From the NCBI RefSeq assembly GCF_030272615.1, contig NC_081411.1, positions 182,302,977 to 182,366,976 on the forward strand: 64,000 nucleotides of DNA, given 5' to 3'. The position numbers were made by a program, and so were the translations under genes. Within the stretch, counting starts at the first letter, position 1. Each line of letters begins with the position of its first letter. Origin of the DNA: Cryptomeria japonica (Eukaryota; Streptophyta; Pinopsida; Cupressales; Cupressaceae). Positions 12,701 to 22,453 of the stretch are shown here, in pieces. Under the pieces are notes generated by a model that was not told the DNA's origin, did not search any database, and was given only the letters and a program-made list of their open reading frames with translations.

Positions 12701-14412
12701 TTACTGTGCAACGTTGCAGAGAACTGCAAATGATTGCAGGAATAGGAGATGTTACAGAGTTTACAGAGCTATACATTAGTGAGTGTCCTAAGCTTGAGGA
12801 GTTGCCAGTTATTTGTGGTCCAAGTTGCTTGGAAAGGATTATAATTGATGGGTGCCAGAAGCTCAATCGCCTTCAGGTGACTGATTGCAGGATTTTGAAA
12901 GGCGTAAGGGGTAAATTTGATTTGGCACAGTTGTGGATGTCTGATTGTCCGGAGCTTGAAGAGCTTCCGTGTTTTGCAAGCCTAGTTCGCCTTGAGGAGG
13001 TTCGCATAATCAGGTGTGGGAAGCTGCAGAAAATAACAATGCCAACAACACTGACAAGCCTGTACTTGGATGCTGGTACAAAACTAATAAGTTTGCCAGA
13101 AATATGCCATCTCAGAAATCTTGTACAACTGATTATTTCTCACTGCTGGCAGCTTGAGCTTGAGTTGAATCTTGAGGATATGAGCTCTCTCCAAAGCATT
13201 GCAATTGCTGGATGTGGGAAACTCAAGTGTTTTCTATTAAACAAATGTCAAAATCTCAAGAGAGTGTCAGGTAACTTTGGTGTGGCACACTTATCCATTT
13301 GTGATTGTCCAGAGCTTGAAGAGCTGCACTGCTTTACACCTTTAAATTACCCTGACGGGTTCCCTTACATGACCCAAATGAGCTGCTGGGAGAGTATTAG
13401 CATTGTCTCTTGTGAGAAGCTACAGAAGATAACACTGCCAAAAACCCTCATCACACTCACAGTGCGGCTTTGCAGAGAATTGCAAATAGTGGAAGGAATC
13501 GAGTTTCCTACAACGCTTAGATATTTAAGCATTAGTGGATGTCCAAAGCTTCAGGAGTTGCCAAGACTTTCTAGATTGAGTTGCTTGAAGAGGGTTGCAA
13601 TTGATACTTGTGAGAAGTTGGATAACATAGCAGGTATTGAAGAGTTGCAGGCATTGGAAGCAATGCAGCTTTTATATTGCAGTGATGCAGCAATACAGAA
13701 TTGCATTCAGAGTTTGGAGGTATTAGTTTCAGGCCTGCTTTTGAATGGCAATCTCATTTCTCATTCTCACCATCGGGACATGTTTTTCAGTTTTGAGTCT
13801 TCACCATCGGTTTTTTTCTCTTAACATGGTTTAGATTTTCCGAAGTATTGTTTTAAGTGGATCTGTAAACGAAAATAATTTCCTTTTGGTGAACTTAATG
13901 TTTTTCCTTTTTCATTTCAGGTTATGCCGTCGGCCTTTATCCAAGTGATTGGAAGAGCAGCAGGTAGAGCAAAGTCAAATTCAAACCCATGTCTCTTTTC
14001 TGAGCCTGATCTTTGTGCAGATTTATTCACTGGACTTGGTACCCACAAAAATAATGTGAAGCAAGATAACGACACTTGGTCGGAGGGTTCCGTGAGTGCA
14101 ATCATCGTTTGTGTTGTTGTTGAGGTTCACAGCTCTACTCCACTTCACACCATAAACGAATCCCTCAAACAATATGCGTGGAAATTTGACTTACGAGAAG
14201 GAGAATGGATAATAACCACTGTAATTACAGACCAACATAAAATAAGGATTTATAATTTCATCCAGCAATTTGAAGATGTTCTTATCGAGCATGGGATAAT
14301 AAGATTGTTGAATGTGGTGCCTGTGATGAAAGGAGAAGAATGGAAAACTTTCCACGTTGTACGTACAATAGTTGAAAAGCTATATCAGAGTACAAAATAT
14401 AGCAGCCTTTGA
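6227..14412 (+). CDS. TIR-NB-LRR (TNL) immune receptor, six exons, about 2100 residues
   Basis: Predicted exons 6227-6762, 6880-7999, 8099-8416, 8541-10565, 11908-13719 and 13921-14412 all have GT-AG introns and join in one frame (6303 nt, 2100 residues, stop TGA). The start is the ATG at 6227 (MASSSSSQQ), a usual TNL beginning; upstream in-frame codons lack an ATG. The TIR domain spans residues 34-175, with putative catalytic Glu109 in SPWCLAEL. NB-ARC follows: P-loop GMGGIGKTT near 247, kinase-2 LDDID near 330, GLPL near 415, MHD near 522. LRRs fill residues about 600-1937 in two tandem exons, then a 163-residue C-terminal exon. The protein should act in the cytosol/nucleus as a pathogen sensor. 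The intact frame among broken transposons argues for function. The ligand is unknown. Confidence 0.88.
6880..7999 (+). CDS. TNL exon 2: NB-ARC domain
   Basis: The acceptor is GGCAG at 6875-6879. The exon encodes the linker (SLYVAKYPVALDKLVQDFE) and the full NB-ARC: P-loop, RNBS-A, kinase-2 FLIVLDDIDR, RNBS-B LVIVTTRD, GLPL, FMDIACFF and MHD in LRMHDHLRDLGR. An intact lysine in the P-loop and an MHD triad fit an ADP/ATP switch. It ends on a codon boundary at 7999 (TTG|GTATCA). Confidence 0.9.
8099..8416 (+). CDS. TNL exon 3: NB-LRR linker
   Basis: A phase-0 exon of 106 codons between GCAG|GAA and GAG|GTATTC. It contains IPSWIPLENLQCIRISNGYLKYLW, an early LRR-like strand usual between the NB-ARC and the main LRR in TNLs. 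An upstream in-frame ATG at 8093 lies within the intron and is not used. Confidence 0.8.
8541..10565 (+). CDS. TNL exon 4: first LRR block
   Basis: A phase-0 exon of 675 codons starting APFQLKELEIHG after TTTCAG. It is built of about 23-residue LRRs of the form L..L.I..CP.LEEL, with a cysteine at most ridge positions. Its last part (AMQLLY...AIQNCIPMLK|GTATTA) is repeated almost exactly at the end of exon 5. The donor at 10566 is chosen from that parallel. Without splicing, the frame stops at 10589. Confidence 0.85.
10620..11815. other. Insertion enlarging TNL intron 4
   Basis: About 1.2 kb in intron 4 has no counterpart in the homologous intron 5. It holds no recognisable coding domain. It contains TATA-like boxes (TCTATATAATGC near 10868, TCTATATAAGTCTATATAAAGC near 11010-11031) and a 209-bp segment with TGTAAG...CTTACA ends. 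It is probably decayed transposon sequence. The exact boundaries were not resolved. Confidence 0.5.
10935..11143 (+). repeat. Short LTR-like segment in intron 4 (TGTAAG...CTTACA)
   Basis: The segment starts TGTAAG and ends CTTACA, a 6-bp inverted repeat. An internal doubled TATA-like motif and a downstream T-rich stretch resemble LTR promoter layout. No target duplication and no clear primer site follow it, so this is a weak call. Confidence 0.3.
11908..13719 (+). CDS. TNL exon 5: second LRR block, homologous to exon 4
   Basis: A phase-0 exon of 604 codons starting VTYIEEIRILRCGN after GATTTCAG. The same cysteine-rich LRR style is present, with long segments nearly matching exon 4 (for example LNKCQNLK.VSGNF and CWESISIVSC.KLQKIT). 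It ends AIQNCIQSLE|GTATTA. Both flanking introns are phase 0, so the exon can be gained or lost without a frameshift. Confidence 0.85.
13921..14412 (+). CDS. TNL exon 6: C-terminal post-LRR domain
   Basis: Begins VMPSAFIQVIGRAAGR after CATTTCAG and encodes 163 residues to TGA at 14410-14412. Hydrophobic and charged segments alternate (SAIIVCVVVEVHS, EGEWIITTVITDQ, EEWKTFHVVRTIVEKLYQ), suggesting a small folded beta-rich domain in the position of the C-JID/post-LRR domain of angiosperm TNLs. I cannot assign it to that family from sequence alone. Confidence 0.78.
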   Translation, partial: VMPSAFIQVIGRAAGRAKSNSNPCLFSEPDLCADLFTGLGTHKNNVKQDNDTWSEGSVSAIIVCVVVEVHSSTPLHTINESLKQYAWKFDLREGEWIITTVITDQHKIRIYNFIQQFEDVLIEHGIIRLLNVVPVMKGEEWKTFHVVRTIVEKLYQSTKYSSL

Positions 14413-15126
14413 CTATTAGAGTGGCGTGTTTGATGATTTTTCTTGCACACCAGATGAAAGTAAGATGCTCCTTGTCTCAAAAACATGTATAGATGAAAGA
14501 AACAATGACATTCTATTTAAATATTTTCAAAATATTTTATGGATATAAAGTCAAATCTGATTTATCAAATTCTACACGGCACAAACAAAAAGTATGTTTT
14601 TTAAATTTCAAATATATTTATTTAATTTTTTAACTAGACTATATTTATAAGGTTGAATCATTAAAATGATATTTCTAAAGACTAAACTTTTACTAATCTT
14701 ATTTTCGTCAATTACTTATATATAATATTGTAAAGAAAAATCAACAAAGGAATAAAGATGCTTTGTTTATCCTAGATCTTCCCATGCTATAATGCTATCA
14801 CAAACTAATGGTGCTCATTAAAGTCATGTGAATAGAAATAAAAAATGATATTATGGAAAACACCATCTATTACTTTATCCCATTTGAATCTTCATGTCAA
14901 CACCACATGTTATATATTTATGCAAGAGTTGTTGATTATTACTTTCGCAATTGTTTCTAATTGAAACGATAAAATTCAATATAAGGTAAGTTGAAATAAT
15001 CTAAAAGATAATAATAAGTAGTGATTTCTAATACTCTTAAGAGAAAAACCTACCTTAATATGGTTGATGAATTAATAATTTCATATTTTAAGATGGATTT
15101 ATAATTATTTGTATAATTTTAAAGAG
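14413..15126. other. AT-rich intergenic sequence 3' of the TNL
   Basis: No coding region is seen. It should contain the TNL 3' UTR and polyadenylation site; an AATAAA occurs near 14751. The sequence continues at 28675 once element A is removed. Confidence 0.5.
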
Positions 15127-15131
15127 GATAT

Positions 15132-16311
15132 TGTAATGGTGAAAAATTAGGGTTTTCACAATTAGATATATAAAAATCACTAATTTTTACTTAGGAACCA
15201 CTACATTAAAATGGGGTAAACTCAATAGATCTAGCCACAAATCAACAAAGATAGAGCTAAAAATTCTATCGGATTTATAGGATTTGAATTGGTTGCCCTC
15301 TTCTAACTTAAATTGTGAAAATGCTGAAATTAAAATAAATATGTTGGAATTGAAATAATTCTGCGTGAACAACGAGCTACATTCGTTGAATCAAGCCACA
15401 AACCTAGATCTAAGTAATGTACAAGTGTATTAGGACCTGTTCCCGGAAGGAGCTCCTAAAATGTTTGTACCAGTATGCCTGTCACACCCATCCTCCACAC
15501 TTTTTTTCATCCAAAAGAGAACTTGTTTCTCTTTATAAATAAAGCTTATCCTGAAGATCACAACTATGTACCCGCTTCATACATGCAAAAAGAAGGGGAA
15601 ATAGGTTGGAAATAGGGATTTGCCTAATTCAAACCATAGTTTAATAATTAACCTTGAATGAAATATTGTAAATACTAAAATAAACAATGGAGAGATATAC
15701 CTTAGATCTACAATGACTAATAATGACGCTTTGCTTCTTGAATGTAATCACAAATGTTGTATGAAATGGCATGAATATGATAAAACTCAAATCATACACA
15801 CATCCTTGTATATGAATGATGTAATTTTGTTTCACAAAGGTTTAATGAAGAGTATGCAGCTTTGAAGATCTCTAAAAATACTTGATGATGAATTCTTCAA
15901 TGCTTGAATGCTTGATTTCTTGGATATGGAGACTTAGATTGAAATGAATTAGTCAAATGTCTTTATATATGAGATCCTCGGTCAATTTATTGATTAGGTC
16001 GACCTTCAATGGTTATAAAGAGCCACCAATTTCATTTCCTGTCGGAGAAATAGTTCTCATCCATCTCTTAAAAATTGGGCCCCATTGAGGGGACCAAGCT
16101 GCTAGAGCCCTATTCCTCCTCAATAAAGGACCAAAATTAAGGCCTACAGAAGAGGACACCCTTCTAAAGAATCATTTGGTAGGTGCATATGGCATAAAAA
16201 TTAGAGTTAAAGAACTGAATGGATCTAGATAGGAGATGAGGGGGAGATGCGATAAAGTAGGGGAACAAACATGAGGTGTAAATTGGCCCGGTGACAATTT
16301 ATGATGTTACA
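15132..16311 (-). repeat. Element A LTR, left (3' LTR in element orientation)
   Basis: 1180 bp from TGTAATGG to GATGTTACA. It aligns along its length with 27545-28669. The inner neighbour read on the minus strand, TAGTGGGTACTAAA, is in the polypurine-tract position but partly degraded. Confidence 0.82.
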
Positions 16312-16874
16312 TTTAGTACCCACTATGATGGGAGTATGAGCCTATGCAAATACTCATAGTAAAGTAGATGAAAGAGAGATGAAGGAGATGGATGAAATGA
16401 GAACAATCACAAGGAGTATAAGACATCACTAATTTCAAGGAACATGGCCCAATCTTAGGATCTTAACTCATTCAAATACATGCAAGGGTACACAAGACAA
16501 GACAGAAAAGAAAAACAAAGTCAAACAAATCCAAAAGGAAAAAGACACACAACACAAAAGCTAAAGAAAAAAAAAAGACCAGAAGTCAACTAGCTGAAGA
16601 CACCTCGATATCAAAATATCTCAGCTACTAATATCATTCTTGAAAAATCTCATCTCAAGAACAAAAGTGATGACATAAAAGAGAAAGACCATGCATCATC
16701 CATGAGCCACCAATAGCAAAGCATGAGATCATGAGGAAAAAAGTGAGGAGCATTGATACACATTCTAGATGTGTTTTTCTAGGTGATCCATGTTTGGGAG
16801 GAGAGTAAGAATAGTCTAGTTGTGTTTTGTTAATTCCACTCATCCTCATGCGTGTGTGCAAGTGATGTCTGGTT

Positions 16875-17310
16875 TCAAGTATATAGAACCCTGTATAAGA
16901 CTTCCTTTTCTCTAGTTTTGAGTGTGCTTCAACCTATTTAAGACATATAATGCAAATGCAAATGCCAAGGGGCAAATATTTGGCTTCATGAACATCTTGT
17001 ATAAGAGTTTTTTTCTCTAGTTTTGAGGATGTATAACCCCATTTGAGATAGGTACATGCCTAGTTTCAAGGACACCCCATGTATGATTTTGTTTTCTCTG
17101 GTTTCAATAATGTATAACCTTGTTTAATATAGATACATGCCTAGTTTCAAGGACATCCCATATAAGAGTTTGGTTTCTCTAGTTTCAGTGGTGTGTACCC
17201 CATCTAAGACACATATCAAATGTTGCATCTAGTTTCAGGCATGAAGCATCTCGTATAAGATTTTGTTTTTTCTGGTTTCAAGAATGCACATTCCATTTAA
17301 GACATGCAAA
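16875..17310. repeat. Minisatellite-like array in element A
   Basis: About four to five degenerate units of roughly 80-110 bp. Each carries a form of TCTAGTTTCA/TCTGGTTTCA, a C-rich ACCCCAT/ATCCCAT stretch and GTATAAGA.TTTG. A related but shorter-period array occupies the same place in element C (30600-30815). Confidence 0.55.
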
Positions 17311-17344
17311 AATATGGTACAAAGAGGGTGATATGTATGGCCCC

Positions 17345-17385
17345 CCTTTAAGATATCAACATAGCCCTATGTTGATGTCTTAAGG
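17345..17385. other. Conserved palindromic hairpin in element A
   Basis: Arms of about 19 nt (17345-17364 and 17368-17385) pair with a 3-nt loop. The right arm is CTATGTTGATGTCTTAAGG; the left arm is its near-perfect complement with one G-U type position and one bulged T. The same hairpin occurs in element C at 30861-30900. Confidence 0.7.
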
Positions 17386-18736
17386 AAGCTAGAACAAGGA
17401 TACCCATCTTCAACAGTAAGGAGATATCCTTTAGGTGACAATGTCATGAATCCAAGGTAAAGAAAATACTCTTATAAGAAAGAATAAGACAGTTGAAAAA
17501 GAGATATCTTGCAACAAGTATAAAGAGGATCCTCAGAGGAGAAGAGATCTTCACTTAGAAGACATCTACCTCCAAGAGGATTTCTTGAACAAACATAAAA
17601 TATTCTACCAAAAGAAGGGAAGGAGAACAATAATGTCTACCTTCCCCCTATTGCTAGGTGAGAAGGATTCTTGATAAATGATAACACACTTTTGACCTAA
17701 AGGGAAGGGTAATTTTATAATAAATATACATGGACAAGTGAAAAAGATGTTTTACCCAATGACATACACCTCTTGCATAAGAGAGAATCCTTTAGAAAAC
17801 AACAACTTCACACAAGGAATGACATCAAATCATAAGCAAACGTCACTCAACAAAGAAAAAGTGGATCCTTAGAAAGGATAAGAGAAAGAAATCATTGCCT
17901 CCCAAGTGCAAGGATAATGAGAAGTACAACCTCTATGGAGAGATTAAACATAAGAAAATGTACCATACACTCACATGAAGGAATATTCCATGCATGAAAA
18001 GACATTAATATATGTAAAATACAACTCCAAAGAAAAGGTAATATTCAAAGGAAATGAGAAAAAATTAGGAGATCACATATTTTGGTAAAGAGAAAGATTA
18101 ATCATAAAATACATACCACTCTATGCAGGAAAGGATATGGAAACATGAAAAATGAAAACTCTAAAAGGAATATGATATTTTAGATAGAAATAAAGAAAAG
18201 GATAAGGCTCTTGCCCTCCAAATATAGAGACAAGAATGAATCATGTTTCTACCCCAAGATGTTTGATATTGAAAAAGAATCACTTCTTATGACAAAGAGC
18301 CCCCACTTAAGTCAACTACTAGTGTCATAGCATGAGGAGAAACATGAAGGATGGGGAGAGTTCTAAGGCACTACTTTTTTAGTAAGAAAGAGAGCAAGAT
18401 TACTTATGTGAGGTATGTGAGAAAGATCATATTTTTCTTTAACAAACTATTTAAATGCCTTATACTTTCGAAGAGAATGAGAACCACCATGATGAAAAGA
18501 CAATGCTCACTTCCTTCTTTATGTTTATTATTAAATTTTACAAAAGTAAAGACAACATTCTTATCATACTTCAATTTCCAAAAGATTCTAGTTTCTAATC
18601 GCTCTCAATGATCAATAGGTGTGATTTAATATTTTGAGTTATAGGAAAAGGGTTATTGGAAGAAAAAGGATTGTCATCTATGATTTTAATGATTTCATTA
18701 TCAATTTAGCTCTTTTATACTATTTTAAAAATCTTG
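17386..18736. other. Non-coding 3' internal region of element A
   Basis: About 1.35 kb, purine-rich on the plus strand, with no protein domain in either direction. Stretches such as AAGAGATATCTTG...AGGAGAAGAGATCTT recur in the same order in element C (30901-31840), so the region is shared by the family. Confidence 0.5.
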
Positions 18737-19581
18737 ACAATCATTGGCATGATGGTTGTGAGTTTGATGATATGAACAAATAAAAGTGTTTGAAGAAGAA
18801 CCCTTAGATGGATGATAAGTATTATTTCTTACAAGGTAATCTTTAAAATTTTGAATTTTAAGGAGATCATCCATAGGAGATTATTGATAATTTCCTAAAC
18901 CTTCGTTATTGACTTGTGCAGGAGGGTTTATAGGGACTCTAATTTCTTGTTCAAATTTCCCAAGTCCTTGTTCTCTAAAACCTTGTTTTGATATATGTTA
19001 TAGCCACTCCTATAAGAAGTTCTTAATTGAAAAAAAGGAACATTATAATGGATGTCTTTAAAATTTGTAGTGTAAGTGTATTTAGAAGGAGCAAAGTGAA
19101 AAGTAGATGAACAAGGAATATCTTGTGTAGGGAGATTTTCTATTCTATCATCATGCATATCATCTTTGATGGGTTGGGAAGGAAGATCATTATCATCTAA
19201 GGCCTTGTATTTACTTAATACTATTTTGGAGGATAGCTCATGAATTAAATGCATAACATCATCTTCTCTAGAAATATTTTGATGAAAAACATAGGCTCTA
19301 GGAGAATAAGGTGGATCTAGAGAGATAGAAACACCAAGATTTTGATCTTACCCCACTTGCACTAGGGTATGTGTGTGAGAAGAAGATGGTCCCATGTTGG
19401 TCTTCAATGATTTCTCTATAATAGAGAGATAATTTATATGAGAACTAGCTTGTTCTTCATTCACATTAGATACTCTATGATAGGTACAAGTATTAGGTTT
19501 TCCATTAAAATCTCTAGGAATAGGATCTACAAAAGATTTTAAGTGATCTGTATATGTAATGTATTTTCCTAAAAATATCAT
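18737..19581 (-). pseudogene. Element A gag-like ORF with CX2HX4HX4C zinc knuckle, broken
   Basis: Minus-strand reading starts at an ATG at 19581 (MIFLGKYITYTDHLKSF) and runs in one or two frames to a zinc-knuckle motif CSYHQTHNHHANDC at 18778-18737. The spacing is the retroviral CX2CX4HX4C with the second cysteine replaced by histidine, as is common in plant Gypsy (Tat-type) gag. Stops interrupt it at about 19350 and 18885. The middle (PSQPIKDDMHDDRIENL...) is acidic and lacks a recognisable capsid match. The role would be RNA packaging; this copy is not translatable in full. Confidence 0.6.
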
Positions 19582-19935
19582 GATAAGACAACATGCACTA
19601 TAAATGAAAGCTTTGATACCTAATTGATTGAAAGGAAGAAATATGGAAATTTAAAAAATGCGATATGCCAAAGTGCTATGAATGAAAAGAAGCAATGTGA
19701 AGTGAAAGAAAGAAGTATCCAACACATGATTATGATAAATGTAAGAAAAAAGAAATGTAATCATATGTTAAATAGAAAATGAATCAGATCTATTAAGTGC
19801 CATTATGAATATTTAAAATCAAATCTGAAAATTAAAGTGATCAATTAGAAAACCCACAAATCTAATTAACCAAAATAAATTAGGGTTTTTATAAATAAGC
19901 CTATAACTTTATGCAATTCGATTAAAGTAAGATAT
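19582..19935 (-). other. Element A leader, distal part
   Basis: AT-rich non-coding sequence upstream of the gag ATG. It is separated from its other part (27302-27532) by the Copia D insertion. It carries one AATTAGGGTTTTT core (AAACCCTAATT on the sense strand). Confidence 0.5.
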
Positions 19936-19940
19936 ATGAT

Positions 19941-21411
19941 TGATAACTCAATGATGAACGAATAGTACCAACCAGTACTGAGAGGGGGGGGATTGAATCA
20001 GTACAAACAAAAACACACTCTTAAACTGGTTTGTCAGCAGACACTGTGCATTGACAGACAAACAACAACATCGGTCCTTAAACAGAGTACAACCGACAAA
20101 ACCCAGAATAACTGAGACAAGCATAAACTGGTTGACACTTATCTTCTCATACAATCTAACACTTCATTTCCATTTCCCCCTAATGCATGAACAGGTAATC
20201 TACCATCAAAGATATACATATAAGCAACTAGATCAACATGATTCACCATTTGACAGAAAACAACATAGCATCACATGAAGAAGACATCACACATGACACA
20301 CATATTTTTCACATGGAAACCCAACTAGGAAAAACCACGGTGGGGATGAATACCCACAAGCTTGTTTTTGAACCCTTTAGAAGTCCGCTCTGTTAGGAGC
20401 CTTGTCCGGTTAAAGACTGATACAATAGGTTCTGTTAGGAACTGATCCTGTTAGGGATCACCGGGTTAAGGGATGGCTAGAATACCTGGTTAAGGGTTAA
20501 ACCCTGTTAAAGGTTGCCTTGTTAGAGGATTTCAAGAACTCAATGGTTTTGAGTCACCCTATTAAAGGATTTACAGCAAGTCGGTTAAAGCTACCCTGTT
20601 AAGGGATTTTCCAACTATTGAGGTGGTTAGAGATCAATAGGTATTCCAATGATTTGGTAACAACACTCAATGCCAATGCAGATCCTCTTAAGCTCCTTTT
20701 CACCTTCTGCACTTACACTCTGCAGGTATCACTTCTCTCTTTTGTTCTGGCAAGAATCACGTATCTCTTATCTTGGATATACACACACAACTTTTGCCAG
20801 AAACTTCAAAAAGAAACACAACATCGACCTTATAGGAAACAGACAAGTCGATAGCATAAACCATAAACCCTAAACCTGTTAGGTTAAGGAATTGAAAATG
20901 GTTCAATCCTGACAGTTGAGCACACTGCATTAAATGCAACAGTCTTGATCCAATCTCAAGGTATTCTTCATCGTTCATTTTCCACCAATTTCATGGTGGC
21001 TGATAACCCATCACACGTTATCACCGTTTATAGACTTCACACATTCCTGAGGTAGATAGGAACAATCTCCTTCATGCAAGATCCTTCACACACACAAGGC
21101 TTACATGGCAACATGATCTGTTCTTCATTATCATGCTAACTCATCACACAAGTCACTGGTTGAGCCACATAGGCTTGAAGCACTTCAACCGAAAACCCTG
21201 AAGTTGAGACTATCAATCGGTAGTCATACAACACTTCCATGTGTCGGTTCCCATAACCATATGCCGGTTCACCTTGAACAAACACACTGCTTCACTTTGG
21301 CACAAATGTCGGTTCACAATGTTACACCGGTTCTCTTCTCTGCATCATATTGACATCAATGACAAAACACAATGTCATTATGTCCTCATACTAGTTCACA
21401 TAATGCCAACA
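19941..21411 (-). repeat. Copia D 3' LTR
   Basis: 1471 bp; read on the minus strand it runs TGTTGGCATTATGTGAAC... to ...GAGTTATCA. The inner side is GCCAAAGGGGGAGAT (minus strand), a typical Copia polypurine tract. Confidence 0.9.
19975..20004 (-). promoter_or_regulatory. LTR 3'-end hairpin, element D
   Basis: A 7-bp stem GTACTGA (19975-19981) / TCAGTAC (19998-20004) encloses a purine-rich loop on the plus strand (C-rich on the element's sense strand). It lies 34 nt from the LTR end. The D right-hand copy has one mismatch in the stem. Confidence 0.6.
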
Positions 21412-21656
21412 ATCTCCCCCTTTGGCATTGATGGCAATATACAAAGATATCTCTTCACTTCACATCTTCTCCCCCAATTTATGCAGATATCTTCTTTGGT
21501 TCACATTTTCTCCCCCTTTGACAACAATGCCAAAGTCGAGGCACAAGCTGCCCTGTTCCATTATGCTACTCCCCCTGAGGAGTAGCATCCTTCAACACAT
21601 CAACCAAAAAAAAAAAATTGACTATGCAATACCTGATTGATGTGGAGCATATGCTT
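21412..21656 (-). other. Copia D 3' untranslated region with polypurine tract
   Basis: Between RNase H and the LTR. Several C-rich runs on the plus strand (ATCTCCCCCTTTGGC, TTCTCCCCC, CTCCCCCTG) correspond to polypurine tracts on the sense strand; the one touching the LTR is the likely primer. Confidence 0.65.
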
Positions 21657-22435
21657 TTAGTTTACCTCCTGAAGGGGCAACACCCCTAATTCACCTCTTA
21701 AGTACATAAATGTAGCCTTTGGGAGAGGCTTGGTGAATATGTCTGCTAACTGCTCCTTACTGGAAACATGTTCTAGTGCAATCTCTTTGTTCTGAACCTT
21801 TTCCCTCAAGAAATGATACTTAAGCTCAAAGTGCTTGGTTCTAGAATGTAAAACCAGATTCTTGGAGATGTTAATTGCACTAGTATTGTCACAAAATAGA
21901 CTTACCGGTTCAGATACAAGAACTTTGAAGCCATTTAACACATGCTTCATCCAAATTGTCTAAGTGGAGTTCATGAAAGTTGCAACATACTCTGTTCCGC
22001 TAGAGACTGAGAGATACAACTCTGCTTCTTACTCATCCATGAGACCAGTCTACCACCGAGAAAGAATGTACCATCGGTTGTGCTTTTCCGATCATCTACA
22101 TTACCTACCCAATCAGCATCTGTGTATACTTTTAAGTTGAAATCCTTGCTATATGGATACCACAATCCATAGTCAACAGTTCCCTTTAGATACCTAAGAA
22201 TTCGCTTGACTGCAACCAAGTGGGATTCTCTTGGGCTTTTCTGGAACCTTGCAGTAATGCCAACTGCATGTGCAATATCTGGTCGGCTATGCACTACATA
22301 ATGCAACTTACTAATCATTGATCGGTACTCCTTCTCATCAACCAATGCAGAGTCATCCTCTTTGGATAGTTTACAACCAGTCACCATCGGTGTACCAACC
22401 GGTTTGATATCTTCCATGCCAAAGGTATTCAACAC
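21657..22435 (-). pseudogene. Copia D RNase H
   Basis: Motifs in order: KPVGTPMVTGCKLSKEDD, SRPDIAHAVG, YTDADWVGNVDDRKSTTDG, VSWMSKKQSCISQSLAE, then DNTSAINISKN and RTKHFELKYHFLREKV in a shifted frame, ending LADIFTKPLPKATF. The domain degrades the RNA strand during reverse transcription. A frame change and a TAG near 21961 break it. Confidence 0.85.
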
Positions 22436-22453
22436 CTTTTTGACATTTTTGGA

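Larger units (their letters stand above)
8541..13920 (+). repeat. Tandem duplication of LRR exon plus intron within the TNL
   Basis: Exon 4+intron 4 and exon 5+intron 5 are homologous units. Coding segments match in order. Donors are both AG|GTATTA. Intron starts are alike (GTATTAATTCAAGCC and GTATTAGTTTCAGGCC). Intron ends share TCTGTAAA.GAAAATAATTTCCT followed by a T-rich tract and TTTCAG. Intron 4 is 1342 bp and intron 5 is 201 bp, the difference being an insertion in intron 4. Confidence 0.8.

Noticed and set aside
13917..14105. Minus-strand ORF over TNL exon 6
   Set aside because: Antisense shadow of the C-terminal exon.
18351..18611. 86-codon plus-strand ORF in element A
   Set aside because: Lies in the shared non-coding region, opposite to the element's sense; not conserved in element C.
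20051..21640. Plus-strand ORFs in and beside the Copia D LTR, repeated at 25935-27350
   Set aside because: Repeats of LTR sequence, opposite to the element's coding sense, without domains.
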